64,000 nt of DNA. It comes from Semisulcospira habei (taxonomy: Eukaryota; Mollusca; Gastropoda; Semisulcospiridae). Below the pieces are notes generated by a model that saw only the letters and a list, made by a program, of their open reading frames with translations, made no database searches and was not told where the DNA came from. The stretch spans positions 67,852,786 through 67,916,785 of the forward strand of contig BTPG01000006.1 in the NCBI GenBank assembly GCA_036245525.1. Reading direction: 5' to 3'. Both the position numbers and the translations under genes were made by a program. This document shows, piece by piece, positions 1 to 9,200 of this stretch; position 1 is the stretch's first letter, and every line of letters begins with the position of its first letter.

Positions 1-276
1 AGCCTATAGGACCCGGACCGTTTTAACGGTTCTTCACTGGCCAATCGCCTTTTGGATTACTGTGTTCCTTTGGACGTGTACCCTTTTGTGTGCTTGGATT
101 TCGGTGACTGCTTGGATTTCGGTGCTTGTGCTGCTGGGGGACTGTGTTTTTCGTGCTGTCCTCTCCATGGTGTTTTTCGGTGCGATCTTCGCGTCGCGGG
201 CCCTCAAGGGACTTCTTCCGCCGTGTGCTGTTGGTACTATGGAGGTTCCTAACCCCATCACCACAACGCAGGAGAG

Positions 277-440
277 GTAAGGTATCGGTCCCCACCCTCA
301 GCCGCCCCCGGACAGGGTGCCTGCTTCGGTTGGAGGTCTTTGTTTTCGATCGGACTGCTTCGCGCAGATCTATCGTTCTCGTTGTCGCGGCCTCGCGGTG
401 CTTGCGCCCGGTCACCTGCTATCTCTTCTTTCTATTGCAG
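277..440 (+). other. Spliceosomal intron in DIRS-1 gag
   Basis: A 164-bp segment has a GTAAGG donor at 277 and a pyrimidine-rich TTCTATTGCAG acceptor ending at 440. It separates a 38-nt first exon from the Cys-rich gag body. DIRS-2 has the same exon length and phase (donor 21857, acceptor 21417) with a diverged 441-bp intron, so splice sites and frame are kept while intron length and sequence are not. Splicing itself is inferred. Confidence 0.75.
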
Positions 441-1453
441 TAACCCCGTGCGTAACTGCCAGCGGTGTGGAGCTTTTCAGTGGCCGTGTGATACCCACGA
501 ATTCTGCCTCCTTTGTGCGGGCTGAGCCTCTGTCCACACTTGCGCAGTCTGTGTCGCCTGGCCGGAGCAATGCTGGTCGCAGCTTTGGGGATTCTACCGG
601 CGCGAGCGCCCGCCTCCGGCTAGTGACCATGCGTCCCTCATAGAGCCCCCCTCCGTGCCCGGCGCTGTATCCAGTCGCGCTTGCACTGACCGTGGTGATC
701 AACTGACACGTCGGACACTTGAGCCTCGCTCTTCCCCCAGGACTTTTACCCGGTCTACGCCTGCTGACTCTTACGGAGAGTCCGCCCTAGGGCAGAGCGC
801 CTGCCTTACGGAGGCAGGCCTGCAGCGCCGTGCTTGGCGCGGTGATTTGTCTGAAAAGAGTCCTGAGCAGTCTTGCTAGAAAAGGCCCACGTACTCTTAC
901 AGAGAGTCGCTCAGTCGGCCGAGTGCCCGCCTTACGGAGGCAGGCAAGAGACCCGTGTCCCGGCATCCACGGACTGATGACCCTTTTGCAAATTCTCCCT
1001 CGGCCACCAACCTTCGTCGCTCTAGCACATCCCGAGAAGAACGTCAGACGCATCGTCCTGCTCTAGGTACCGGCCGGCACAGCCCCCAGCCTGCCTCATC
1101 CTCGTCACGTTCATCTACTTCGCGAGCTTCGGCCCCACGTTCTACTTCCTGCAGGTTCCGTCGCACGTCGCCTTCTCCACCTCGGCCCCGTATTCGGATC
1201 TCCGCGGTCAGGGATCACCGTTGCTGCCGCTCCCGTCATCGCAGCCGCTCCTGTCATCGCATTGGGATTGACGAAGCAGCTCATCTTATCGCGGCCGCCC
1301 TCCCGGAGGACGCGTGCCTCCCCGTCCCCTCCGCTCAAGCGGAAGGTGTCCGCCTTTGTTGATTCGGGCCATCAGCAGAAGAGATTCAAGTCGCTGCCTC
1401 AGCCCCCTGGCTTTCAGGATCTCAGAGATTCCTTCTCCGCTCATTTCCATACA

Positions 1454-1840
1454 CCCCCACCCGGGTCTGCCCTGGGGGACTTGGGTGGGGTTAGGTATTT
1501 TTTAGTTCCCAGGGTCACCCTGGTCAGCCCCACAGGGTGGGTTTTTCTCTCTATTCTGGGGCATGTGTTTCTGTCTACCCTTTGTCCATTCACCTGTATT
1601 TGCCTTTTTAAAACTCTCCCTACTGTCTGCACTGCCTGTAGCTCTTGATATTGGATGTGTGTTGCTAAATGGTCTTAGCTTTATTTAGGCCCCATGTGTT
1701 AGGTTTATTTAATGTATTTGACCGGCTGGCGACATACATTCAATGTTCTGTTTATTCTTTTTTTCACAAGCAGTGCAGGCACGTCCTGAGAAAGCCTTGT
1801 TGCTGTCGGGACGTTAAGCAATGTACAATCAATCAATCAA
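1454..1840 (+). mobile_element. SINE-like element, copy 1, with 13-bp target duplication
   Basis: A 387-bp insertion in the DIRS-1 gag is flanked by perfect TCATTTCCATACA repeats (1441-1453 and 1841-1853). It starts near ACCCGGGTCTGCC, ends in (AATC)n after GGACGTTAAGCAATGTAC, and is nearly identical to 36374-36758, which has its own target duplication and the same 5' start. The common full-length start and short-repeat tail fit a SINE mobilised by a LINE. I see no clear tRNA-type head. A coincidentally identical 5' truncation of a LINE is less likely. Confidence 0.85.
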
Positions 1841-2610
1841 TCATTTCCATACAGATTCCCAGGAGTACTCCTTCTTCGCGGATCGCAAGTGGCCGGCTGA
1901 CCTTGACGTCGCGTTCCGCCAATCTTGGTATGCGGGCCATTCCCAGTCTTTCCACTGTCCTCTTCCCACTGTCCTCTTCCCACGTTGGACCCTCCGGCTG
2001 TAGCACAGCTTGGTGGCAACACTCAGCTGAGACACGCCCTCCCTCGTGGTTTGGATAAGACGGCGTCACTAGTGCGGAACACCTTGGCCTGTGGTGGTTT
2101 TCTGGAGCTACTCACGCAAGCTTTTATACGTCGCATCGAAGACTCCCGGCAAGCTTCGTCCCTCCTTGATGATCTCCTCGCCCTCGTGGTCGCTATGAAC
2201 CGGGCAGCTTATCACTCTTCGGTCAACACTATGGCGGCCGCTGCTAACTGTGACCTCATGCATCGAGATGCCGTTCTACAAGCCTGTCGTGGATTGCCCC
2301 CCCGATCTGAAGACACAGCTGCATCGCGCTCCTCTCGGTGGCCACCTTCTCTTCAGTGAGACTTGGCAGAAGGTGAAGGATGGAAATTTAGACCACTTGC
2401 CCAGCCGAGTTACCACCTCTCGCATTCACGCAGCCTGCAAGGCCGTGGGTCGCGCCCTGCGGACCTCCAGACCCTCTTCGTCCTTCATTCCCGCTAATTC
2501 CAAGGCGCCCCGGAGGGCTCCTGCTTTCGGCCGCGCTAAATCCATTAGGATCTCTGCCCCCTACTGGCCCAGGCGTGCCTGCCGCCGTGGGCGCGGGCAG
2601 ATCCCCTGAC

Positions 2611-3740
2611 TCCCTCCCACTCCAGTCCCCGCTGACTGCTCGGGGGTCTCCGGTCGGCGGGAGGCTGGCCCTTTGCAGCGCCGTATGGCGGTCGTTGCTG
2701 CCGGACGACCCCTGGATCCTCGCCACCATCACCGAGGGTCTCTTGATTTCCTTTTGTTCGCCTCCGCCGTTGTGGACAGAGATCCCGTCCAACGAGTTCA
2801 AAGCCATCACCTTGCGCGGAGAGGTCGCCTCGCTTCTACAGAAGGCCGCCACGGAGATAGTGTCTCGTCTCGACTCCCCAGCCTTTTACAGCCGCATCTT
2901 CGTGGTTCCGAAGCCGGACGGCAAGTGGCGTCCTGTTATCAATCTCTTGGCACTGAACAAGTTTATCGTGGCTCCGACTTTTCGCATGGAAACCACCCGG
3001 ACCCTCAGGGCTGTAGTGCAGCCCATGGACTTCATGGTCAGCCTGGACCTCTCCGATGCGTATCTCCATGTCCCCATGCACCCTAGCGGACAGACACATC
3101 AACTGGCTCGAGCTACAAGCAGTGTGGCAAGCACTCATCGAGTGGGAAGTCCGCCTTCGCCACCGGACGCTTCTTGTCCTCTCGGACAACGCCATAGTCG
3201 TCTCCTACATTCAGAGGCAGGCAGGTACCCACTCTCCCGATCTGTACATTCTTCTCTACCGACTGATGCGATGGTGCGAGGACCGCGGCATCTCCCTCCG
3301 TCCGAGCTCGCCACATCCCCGGACATTTGAACGTGTTGGCCGACTCCCTCTCTCGGCGCGGCCAGCTACTCCACACGGAATGGACGCTACACCCGGACAT
3401 CTTTCAGATAATCTGTGCTCACTGAGAGACTCCCATGATCGACCTATTTGCCACGAGGTGGAATCGCCAGCTTCCCCTCTTCGTCTTCCCGATTCCAGAC
3501 CCTCTAGCCTGGGCTGTCGATGCGCTCTCCATTTGGTGGGACGGGCTCATTGCGTATCCTTACCCCCCGACGGTTCTCGTTCCCAAAGTCCTTCTCAAGC
3601 TCAGAGGTTGCGACGCGGTCGTGGTCCTGGTCGCCTCGTTCTCTTGGAATAGGTCTTGGACCACCGACCTCCTCAGTCTCGCCACGGGTCTCCCTCTTCG
3701 TCGCCCCACCTCGAGGACTATGCTCAAACAGCCCCACCAG
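2611..3740 (+). pseudogene. DIRS-1 reverse transcriptase / RNase H ORF2, internally deleted
   Basis: The N-terminal RT part is clear (AFYSRIFVVPKPDGKWRPVI, then VSLDLSDAYLHVPM). At about 3083 the sequence jumps and changes frame into the RNase H region (INWLELQAVWQALIEWE, then LLVLSDN). About 900 bp present in DIRS-2, including the YLDD catalytic motif, are missing. The C-terminal methyltransferase-like part (MIDLFATRWN, then ALSIWWDGLIAYPYPP) is still readable to about 3740. The enzyme is dead. Confidence 0.85.
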
Positions 3741-3769
3741 CCGCTTTTCCACCCGTGCCCGGAGTGGCT

Positions 3770-5067
3770 CCTCCTTCATGCCTGGAGATTGTGCGGCAAG
3801 CCCTCATCGCCTGAGGCTTCTCGGGTGCAGCAGTGGAAGCAATCGCTTCAGCCGTCGACCTTTGACTCGGCGTGTTTACGAGGGCAAGTGGTGAGTGCTC
3901 CAGTCATGGTGCGATGACCGGCATCTCTCTCCCATCGAATTGACTACTCCACAACTCGTGAACTTCTTCCTCTGGCTGTTTGGAGACCTAGGCCTCGCCC
4001 CCATCACGATCCGAGGATACCTGTCCATGATTGCTGACACTTACCGCCTTTAAATCTGCCCTTAAGACCCACCTGATCGATACCCCAATGTAGCTCAGTT
4101 CTTTGTCATTATGCACCTGTGTGTGTGTGTGCGCGTGCGTGCACGCGAGTGTGTATTGTAGAATCCGTTGTTTCTTTGGTTTTATGACCCCCTCCACTGC
4201 CACTCTTTATTTGTAAAGTGCTTAGAGCTTATGTAAGGATAAGCGCTATATAAGTTGCCATTATTATTATTATCTCGGCCACCCAGACCCTGGCGCATGT
4301 AAAGATCTCGCAGACCTGATGGCACATTTTGGCCTGCAGCGCCCGGTTCCCTGCTCCCTGATTCCTCGCTGGGACTTACCCTGGGTCCTGATGTGGCTTA
4401 ATTCGGACAGGTTCGAACCGCTTTCCCTGGCTCGCTTCGCTGATGTAACCAGGAAGACATGCTTCCTTTTGGCCCTGGCACGGCGGCCAGAGTAAGCGAA
4501 CTACACGCGCTGTCGGCAAGTTCTGCCTGCTTCCAGTTCCGGGCAGATGGCTCTGTGCAATTGCTCACCGACCCTGCCTTCCTCGCCAAGACCAGGTCTC
4601 CCTTGACTGCGCCCCAGGTCATAACTATTTTGGCCGCTGAAAAATGCGAATTTTCCTCGGGAGACCAGGCAACAAGATCCTGTGCGCGCCTTACGCGTTT
4701 ACCTACGCAGATCCAGGCCCGTCCGTCGCGGATGGTCACGGCTCTTTCTGCCTTTGATCCCCAGCAGAAATGACATAACTGCTCAGATGATATCTTCCTG
4801 GCTCCGCGGGGTCATACGGTCCGCCTACCAGGACCTTTCCCAAGACGGTGCGAAGAGGCTCAAGATACGCGCACATGAGGTTCGAGCCATGGCCACGAGC
4901 GTCGCCTTCGATCGCAACTGTGCTGTTCGAGACATCGTGGCTGTAGTGGGCTGGCGGGCAGAATCAACATTCGCCCGCTTCTACCTCAGGGATCTGTCAG
5001 GCCAGCGAGACAACTTTGCCCTGGTGGGGGACATCGCCGCAGTGCAACACTCCCTCCCAGCGCCGTA
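3770..5067 (+). pseudogene. DIRS-1 tyrosine recombinase ORF3, interrupted
   Basis: The readable parts match the DIRS-2 recombinase: RRVYEGKW near 3870, ITIRGYLSMIADTYR to 4048, then, after an inserted LINE tail, DPGACKDLADLMAHFGLQRP from about 4283. The catalytic block survives at the end: AHEVRAMATSVAFDRN (His-x-x-Arg) and STFARFYLRD (nucleophile Tyr). The first catalytic Arg region (ARVSELHALS) sits near a frameshift. The ORF ends HSLPAP-stop at about 5067, like DIRS-2. This family integrates a circular DNA intermediate by site-specific recombination; this copy is inactive. Confidence 0.85.
4049..4276 (+). mobile_element. L2/CR1-like LINE 3' tail (5'-truncated)
   Basis: A foreign stretch splits the recombinase between TYR and HLGHPDPG. 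It ends with GCTTAGAGCTTATG, AAGCGCTATATAA and (ATT)n, the usual 3' end of L2/CR1-type LINEs and their SINEs. It contains a GT/GC dinucleotide run (4111-4152). No clear target duplication is visible. Confidence 0.7.
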
Positions 5068-5172
5068 GGTACGCACTTAGCTAAAATTGTCGGGAGTTTG
5101 GCGACTAGGTGTCTGGCTCTATCGTATGCCCTTTATGACGGTACCTTGGGCACCCACCTCCTTTTCGCCTTT

Positions 5173-5270
5173 CTTCCAGACAGTAATGTCATCGGTAATG
5201 TTTTTGAGGAAACAAATTAATTTTTCTCTAAAATATATTTTTGGGAAAAATACTTACCGATGACATTACT
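5173..5270 (+). repeat. DIRS-1 internal complementary region (ICR)
   Basis: The palindrome-like segment reads GTAATGTCATCGGTAA at its left and TTACCGATGACATTAC at its right. Its right half is the reverse complement of the element's own right end (5483-5534). Its left half should complement the off-window left end. The joint at AAAT (5214-5217) marks where the ends meet in a circular form. This is a hallmark of DIRS elements. Confidence 0.85.
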
Positions 5271-5349
5271 CAGAGAACCGTCCCACCTGCCCCGCTTGCT
5301 GCTGGTAAGCTAAGTATCACGACTGATTGTGATTGGGCCACGTGGTGAG

Positions 5350-5534
5350 TGCCTGGATGGGCTGGGATGGGAGGCTACTCTCGGCCCTAGTTAGGGTTCC
5401 CCCAGTGCCTCCCGGGTTGTGTAGGAACACAACAGGTTCTTAGGCTAAAATTGAGTAAGTAGTAGACACTTCCAGACAGTAATGTCATCGGTAAGTATTT
5501 TTCGAAAAAATATATTTTAGAGAAAAATTAATTT
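5350..5534 (+). repeat. DIRS-1 right terminal repeat
   Basis: It matches the DIRS-2 terminal repeats: ACTCTCGG, CCCGGGTTGTGT, GGTTCTTAGGCTA, then TGTCATCGGTAAG and an AT-rich end. It ends at ATTT 5531-5534, predicted from the ICR. Confidence 0.8.
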
Positions 5535-5863
5535 ATGTGCAATTTAGGTGGTGGTCGAATATTTGAGGACAAGGCATTTTCAGCTGGTGGTCGAATATTT
5601 AGGGATTTTTTTGGGGGGTGGAAATTCCTGAAAAATGGGCTGTGGTCGAATATTTGGAGCTGTCAAATATTTAGAGTAATTACGGTAAACATTCATTGAA
5701 GACTCCACAGCTGCAGAGGGATGGTTCAAGGGTAGTGCCAGATTAGCTTTGCACCTTCCCCCGGTATCATTTTGCAGTGCACAGTATTTGAAGTATTGAT
5801 CTCTTGTTTTGTTTTTACCTCTGATTCTTTGATCTGTCAGGGTAGATACGCTTGCCTTAAGAC
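5535..5863. repeat. Intronic repeat with GTGGTCGAATATTT motifs
   Basis: The motif GTGGTCGAATATTT occurs near 5551, 5587 and 5642 and the segment ends close to GTAATTACGGTA (5675-5686), which suggests a fragment of a dispersed repeat. At 5712-5745 a decayed half of the MITE hairpin core (GGTTCAAGGGTAGTGCCAGAT) follows. No gene is seen here. Confidence 0.5.
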
Positions 5864-5962
5864 TTAACCGTTTGGGTGTCGGTAGCGATTTTTAATTGCA
5901 ATAATTCCTGCATGATGATGAATCATCGTGACTAAAACTGCCACTGACACCCAAACAGTTAA
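5864..5962 (+). mobile_element. TTAA MITE family E, copy E1
   Basis: A 99-bp near-palindrome is bounded by TTAA on both sides. The arms read CCGTTTGGGTGTCGGTAGCG and its near reverse complement. The centre has the family E signature (AATNATTCCTGCA / GAATCATCGTGACTAAAA). Confidence 0.75.
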
Positions 5963-6080
5963 ACTGATGGAAAATGGTGTACTCTAGATGGGCCATAGGC
6001 CATCAACATGTGTCTGACACTTGTCAAGATAGAACATAAGGTTGAACTTAGACAGCATCTAATCATGCCCCTGTTTGCAG

Positions 6081-6215
6081 ACTCTGAACCTGGTGAGAAG
6101 GAGAAAGAGGTGCCAGAAAAGAGATCAGCAGAAATTATGTCTCTTGCGGAAATTCGGCGACGAAAAGCAGAGAAAGTAGCGCAGATGTGGCGGGCGCAGC
6201 CAGACAAACAGACAG
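6081..6215 (+). CDS. ZC3H11A: ZC3H11A-like coding exon (first visible)
   Basis: Acceptor CTGTTTGCAG ends at 6080; donor GTAAGC begins at 6216. The 135 nt start and end in the same phase. The product is charged and contains the repeat motif MSLAEIRRRKAEKVAQ. Confidence 0.8.
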
Positions 6216-9200
6216 GTAAGCATTGCTCTATTCTATGATGACGAAACCATTCACAGTTCAGTCGTGCAGGATTTTGTGGACTGGTGCCACAACTTCTTTC
6301 TGTGCATCAATGCTTCCAAAACGAGAGATATGAGCGTAGACTTAAGGAAAAACCATGAAATAGTGGAAAATACCTCGGAACCACCATTGATGACAAACTT
6401 AAATGGGACAGACACTATAGACAGTGTGATGTTTTGCACAAGAAAGGCCAACAGCGCCTGTATCTTTTGAGGAAGCTGCTCAAGTTTAATGTTGACAACT
6501 CTGTCGCCTTAACTCTGTTTTATCAGTCTTTTATTGGCTCACGTGCGAAGCAAAAGTGAGTCTTATGTTCTGGGCCAGCAGTCGTCCGTCCGCCGTCGTC
6601 CGTGGTAAACTTTAACGTTGGCATTTTCTCGGAGACCATTCAAGCTGCAGTCTTCAAGCTTGGCCCAAGGATACTTTGTGGCAAGACCTTTCTAAACATA
6701 CCAATTTCAGTGACCTCTCACAAAGGTCAAGGTCACAGGGGATCAGGAAATGTATCAAAAATAGCTATTTTGGGACATAATTTATTTTTTCTCAAATACT
6801 ATTTACGACTTCAAACCCAAACTTGGTACAAAGATACCTGATGGTAAGACCTTTATATGCACACTAACTTGGTTGATCCCTCGGAAAGGTCAAGGGTCAC
6901 AAGAGCTCAAAAAATAGGTCCAAAATCACCATATTTTTACAAAAAAATGTTTTTTCTCAAATACTATTCACAACTTCAAACCCAAAATTGGTACAAAGAT
7001 ACCTGATGGCAAGACCTACCTATGCATACTAATTTGGATGACCCCTCGGAAAGGTAAGGGTCACAAGAGCTCAGGAAATAGGTAAAAAATAGCCATATTT
7101 TGACAAGAAATGTTTTTTTCTCAATTACTATTCACAACTCCAAATCCAAACTTGCTACAGAGATACCTGATGGTAAGACCTATCTATGCATACTAATTTG
7201 GATGACCCCTCGGAAAGGTCAAGGGTCACAAGAGCTCAGGAAATACGTCATAAATAGCCATATTTTGACAAACATTGTTTTTTCTCAATTACTATTCACA
7301 ACTTCAAACCCAAATTTGCTACATATATGCCTGATGGTAAGAGACCTATCTATGCATACTAATTTGGATGGAAAGGTAAAGGGTCACAAGAGGTCGACAA
7401 ATGTGTATAAAATGCCAATAATTGTAATTATTGTAATTATTGTCAATTATTGTAATTATTGTCAATAATTGTAATTATTGTCAACTATTTTGCAAACTTT
7501 TCAATCAAATTTGGCACAAAGGTAGCTGATGATAAGACCTTCCTATGTATCCTAATTTAGTTGACTCATCGCAAAGGTCAAGGGGTTTCACAGATATGTG
7601 AAAACTGATTAAATTTTGAGAAAACTTGGATTTTGTTAGTGCAGAAGACATCCATTTATCTATCTATCTATCTATATCCCGTAGTCTTGCCGACCGTTGG
7701 GGCACCACTGATGACTTGGCAACCAGCTCCCTCCATTCCTCTCTGTTCTCTGCCATTCTCAGCGTATCGCCCAGCTTCAGTCCTGTCCACTCTGAGATAT
7801 TGTCCTCCCATCTTTTCCTCTGTCTTCCTCTCTTTCGTCCTCCTTGCACAGTGCCTTGCAGGGTTTTGGGAAGCCCTGCTGAACGTGTGACATGCCCATA
7901 CCACTTCAGTTTGCGTTTTCTCACAATGGCTAATAAGTCTTCATAGGGCCCGATGGCTTGCCTGATTCTGCTTCCCACTTCCTCGTTTGTGATGTGATCT
8001 CTGTATGAGATGCCAAGCAGCCTTCGAAAACATCTCATTTCAGTGGCTTGTATCCTCCTTTCAAGGTCTGCTGTGAGGGTCCATGACTCGCAGGCATACA
8101 AGAACACTGAGATGACTAAGGAGCGCATCAGTCTGATCTTGGAGCAGAGTGTGATGTTTCTGACCTTCCATATGGTCTTCAATCTTGTCAGTGCTGTTGT
8201 TGTCTGCGCAATCCTGGACAGTATTTCTGGTTTTGATCCCTCATCTGTCACGATGGCTCCTAAGTATTTGAATTTCTTAACTGTTTCCAGTTTTTGGCCT
8301 CCAACCATGATTTCAGTGCCAATGCCACTGGCGTTATTGGTCATCAGTTTGATGACCGACATCCATTTACTTATTGTCAGACGTGTGGATCGGTTGATAC
8401 ACATGAGCCATAAGGGCTTTGCTTTTTTTGTTCAAAGTGTACTCACCTTCTCATGTGTCTGTTGGTTTGGGAACATGAGCCTAAAAGATAAGACTAAGCT
8501 CCAGCGCATTATCAAAATCAGTAGCAAAATAACTGGTGTTCAGCAGCCCTGCCTTTCTTCTTTGTATGAGAAGCAGGTGCTTAACAAAGCCGTCCACATT
8601 GTATCTGATGATACTCATGTTTTATCCGAAGAATATGCCTTGTTGCCTTCCTCCAGGAGATACGGAACTGTGACGTGCAAAACAAATTGCAGACGTCTTT
8701 CTTTCGTGCCATCATCTATCCGTCTCCTAAATGATGCCATGGCATAGACCTATAGTCATGGCATCATTTGAAGGACGGTCAAGGTGTCGGCCTCAGGTCT
8801 ATAAATTTGCAATGTCATGTGATACGCAAGTGTGTGTGGGGGGGTTGTTTGCGTGTGTGCATGCATGTGTGTTGTGCGCGTGGTATTTAACCCATTCTAC
8901 CCCAACACCAAAAACCCCAATTTTGCCGTTGTCCTCTGAAGACTGCATTGCAGTTCAGGACACAGATCGACCATGATAGTTCAAGGGTGATGCCAGAATA
9001 GCTTGGCGCCCATAGGCGCCAAGCTATTCTGGCATCACCCTTGAACTATCATGGTCGATCCTTATCTTGCTGTGGTGTGTCTGGGGTAGAATGAGTTAAG
9101 GTAGTATACTGTACACATACCAAGGGGAATTACTCTGCGCTGGACAGACAAACCGTTAGTTATTTGGGTTTAACGCCGAGCAGGCGACTAAGGCCATCTC

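Larger units (their letters stand above)
239..2610 (+). pseudogene. DIRS-1 gag-like ORF1, two exons, broken
   Basis: Exon 1 is 38 nt (239-276) from an ATG to a GTAAGG donor. Exon 2 starts at 441 after a TTCTATTGCAG acceptor. The join is in frame and gives a start like that of the DIRS-2 gag, followed by a Cys-rich segment (CQRCG, then C..C, then HTCAVC). An in-frame TGA at 523-525, frameshifts and a SINE at 1454-1840 break it. Homology to DIRS-2 ORF1 resumes after the SINE with the segment around FFADRKW, and runs to the basic, Pro/Arg-rich C-terminus near 2610. The family role is the nucleocapsid-like protein; this copy cannot encode it intact. Confidence 0.78.
1..5534 (+). mobile_element. 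DIRS-like tyrosine-recombinase retrotransposon copy 1 (DIRS-1), decayed, left end outside window
   Basis: The order is leader, gag-like ORF, RT/RNase H, tyrosine recombinase, internal complementary region (ICR), right terminal repeat, as in DIRS elements. All parts align with the better copy at 15936-22269 on the other strand. The right end is fixed by the ICR at 5173-5270: its second half is the reverse complement of the last ~55 bp of the element, giving an end at ATTT (5531-5534). Frames are broken by stops, by a large internal deletion near 3083, by a SINE (1454-1840) and by an L2/CR1-like tail (about 4049-4276). It lies upstream of the first visible ZC3H11A-like exon, probably in an intron. 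The left terminal repeat is off-window. Confidence 0.88.
6537..8411. mobile_element. Composite insertion splitting the Rex1-like LINE
   Basis: The left edge reads GGCTCACGTGCGAAG and the right edge reads CACATGAGCC, a short imperfect inverted match. Inside are a ~163-bp tandem array (about 6640-7620) and an RTE fragment (7650-8404). A DNA element with a later RTE insertion is possible, but the borders are soft. Confidence 0.45.

Noticed and set aside
7626..7946. Plus-strand open frames over the RTE fragment
   Set aside because: The minus-strand frame has clear RTE motifs; the plus-strand ones are its complement.
8965..9060. Perfect hairpin as a transcription terminator or microRNA gene
   Set aside because: It is one of many copies of a TTAA-bounded repeat, so a mobile element explains it. 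A small-RNA role is possible but not shown by the sequence.
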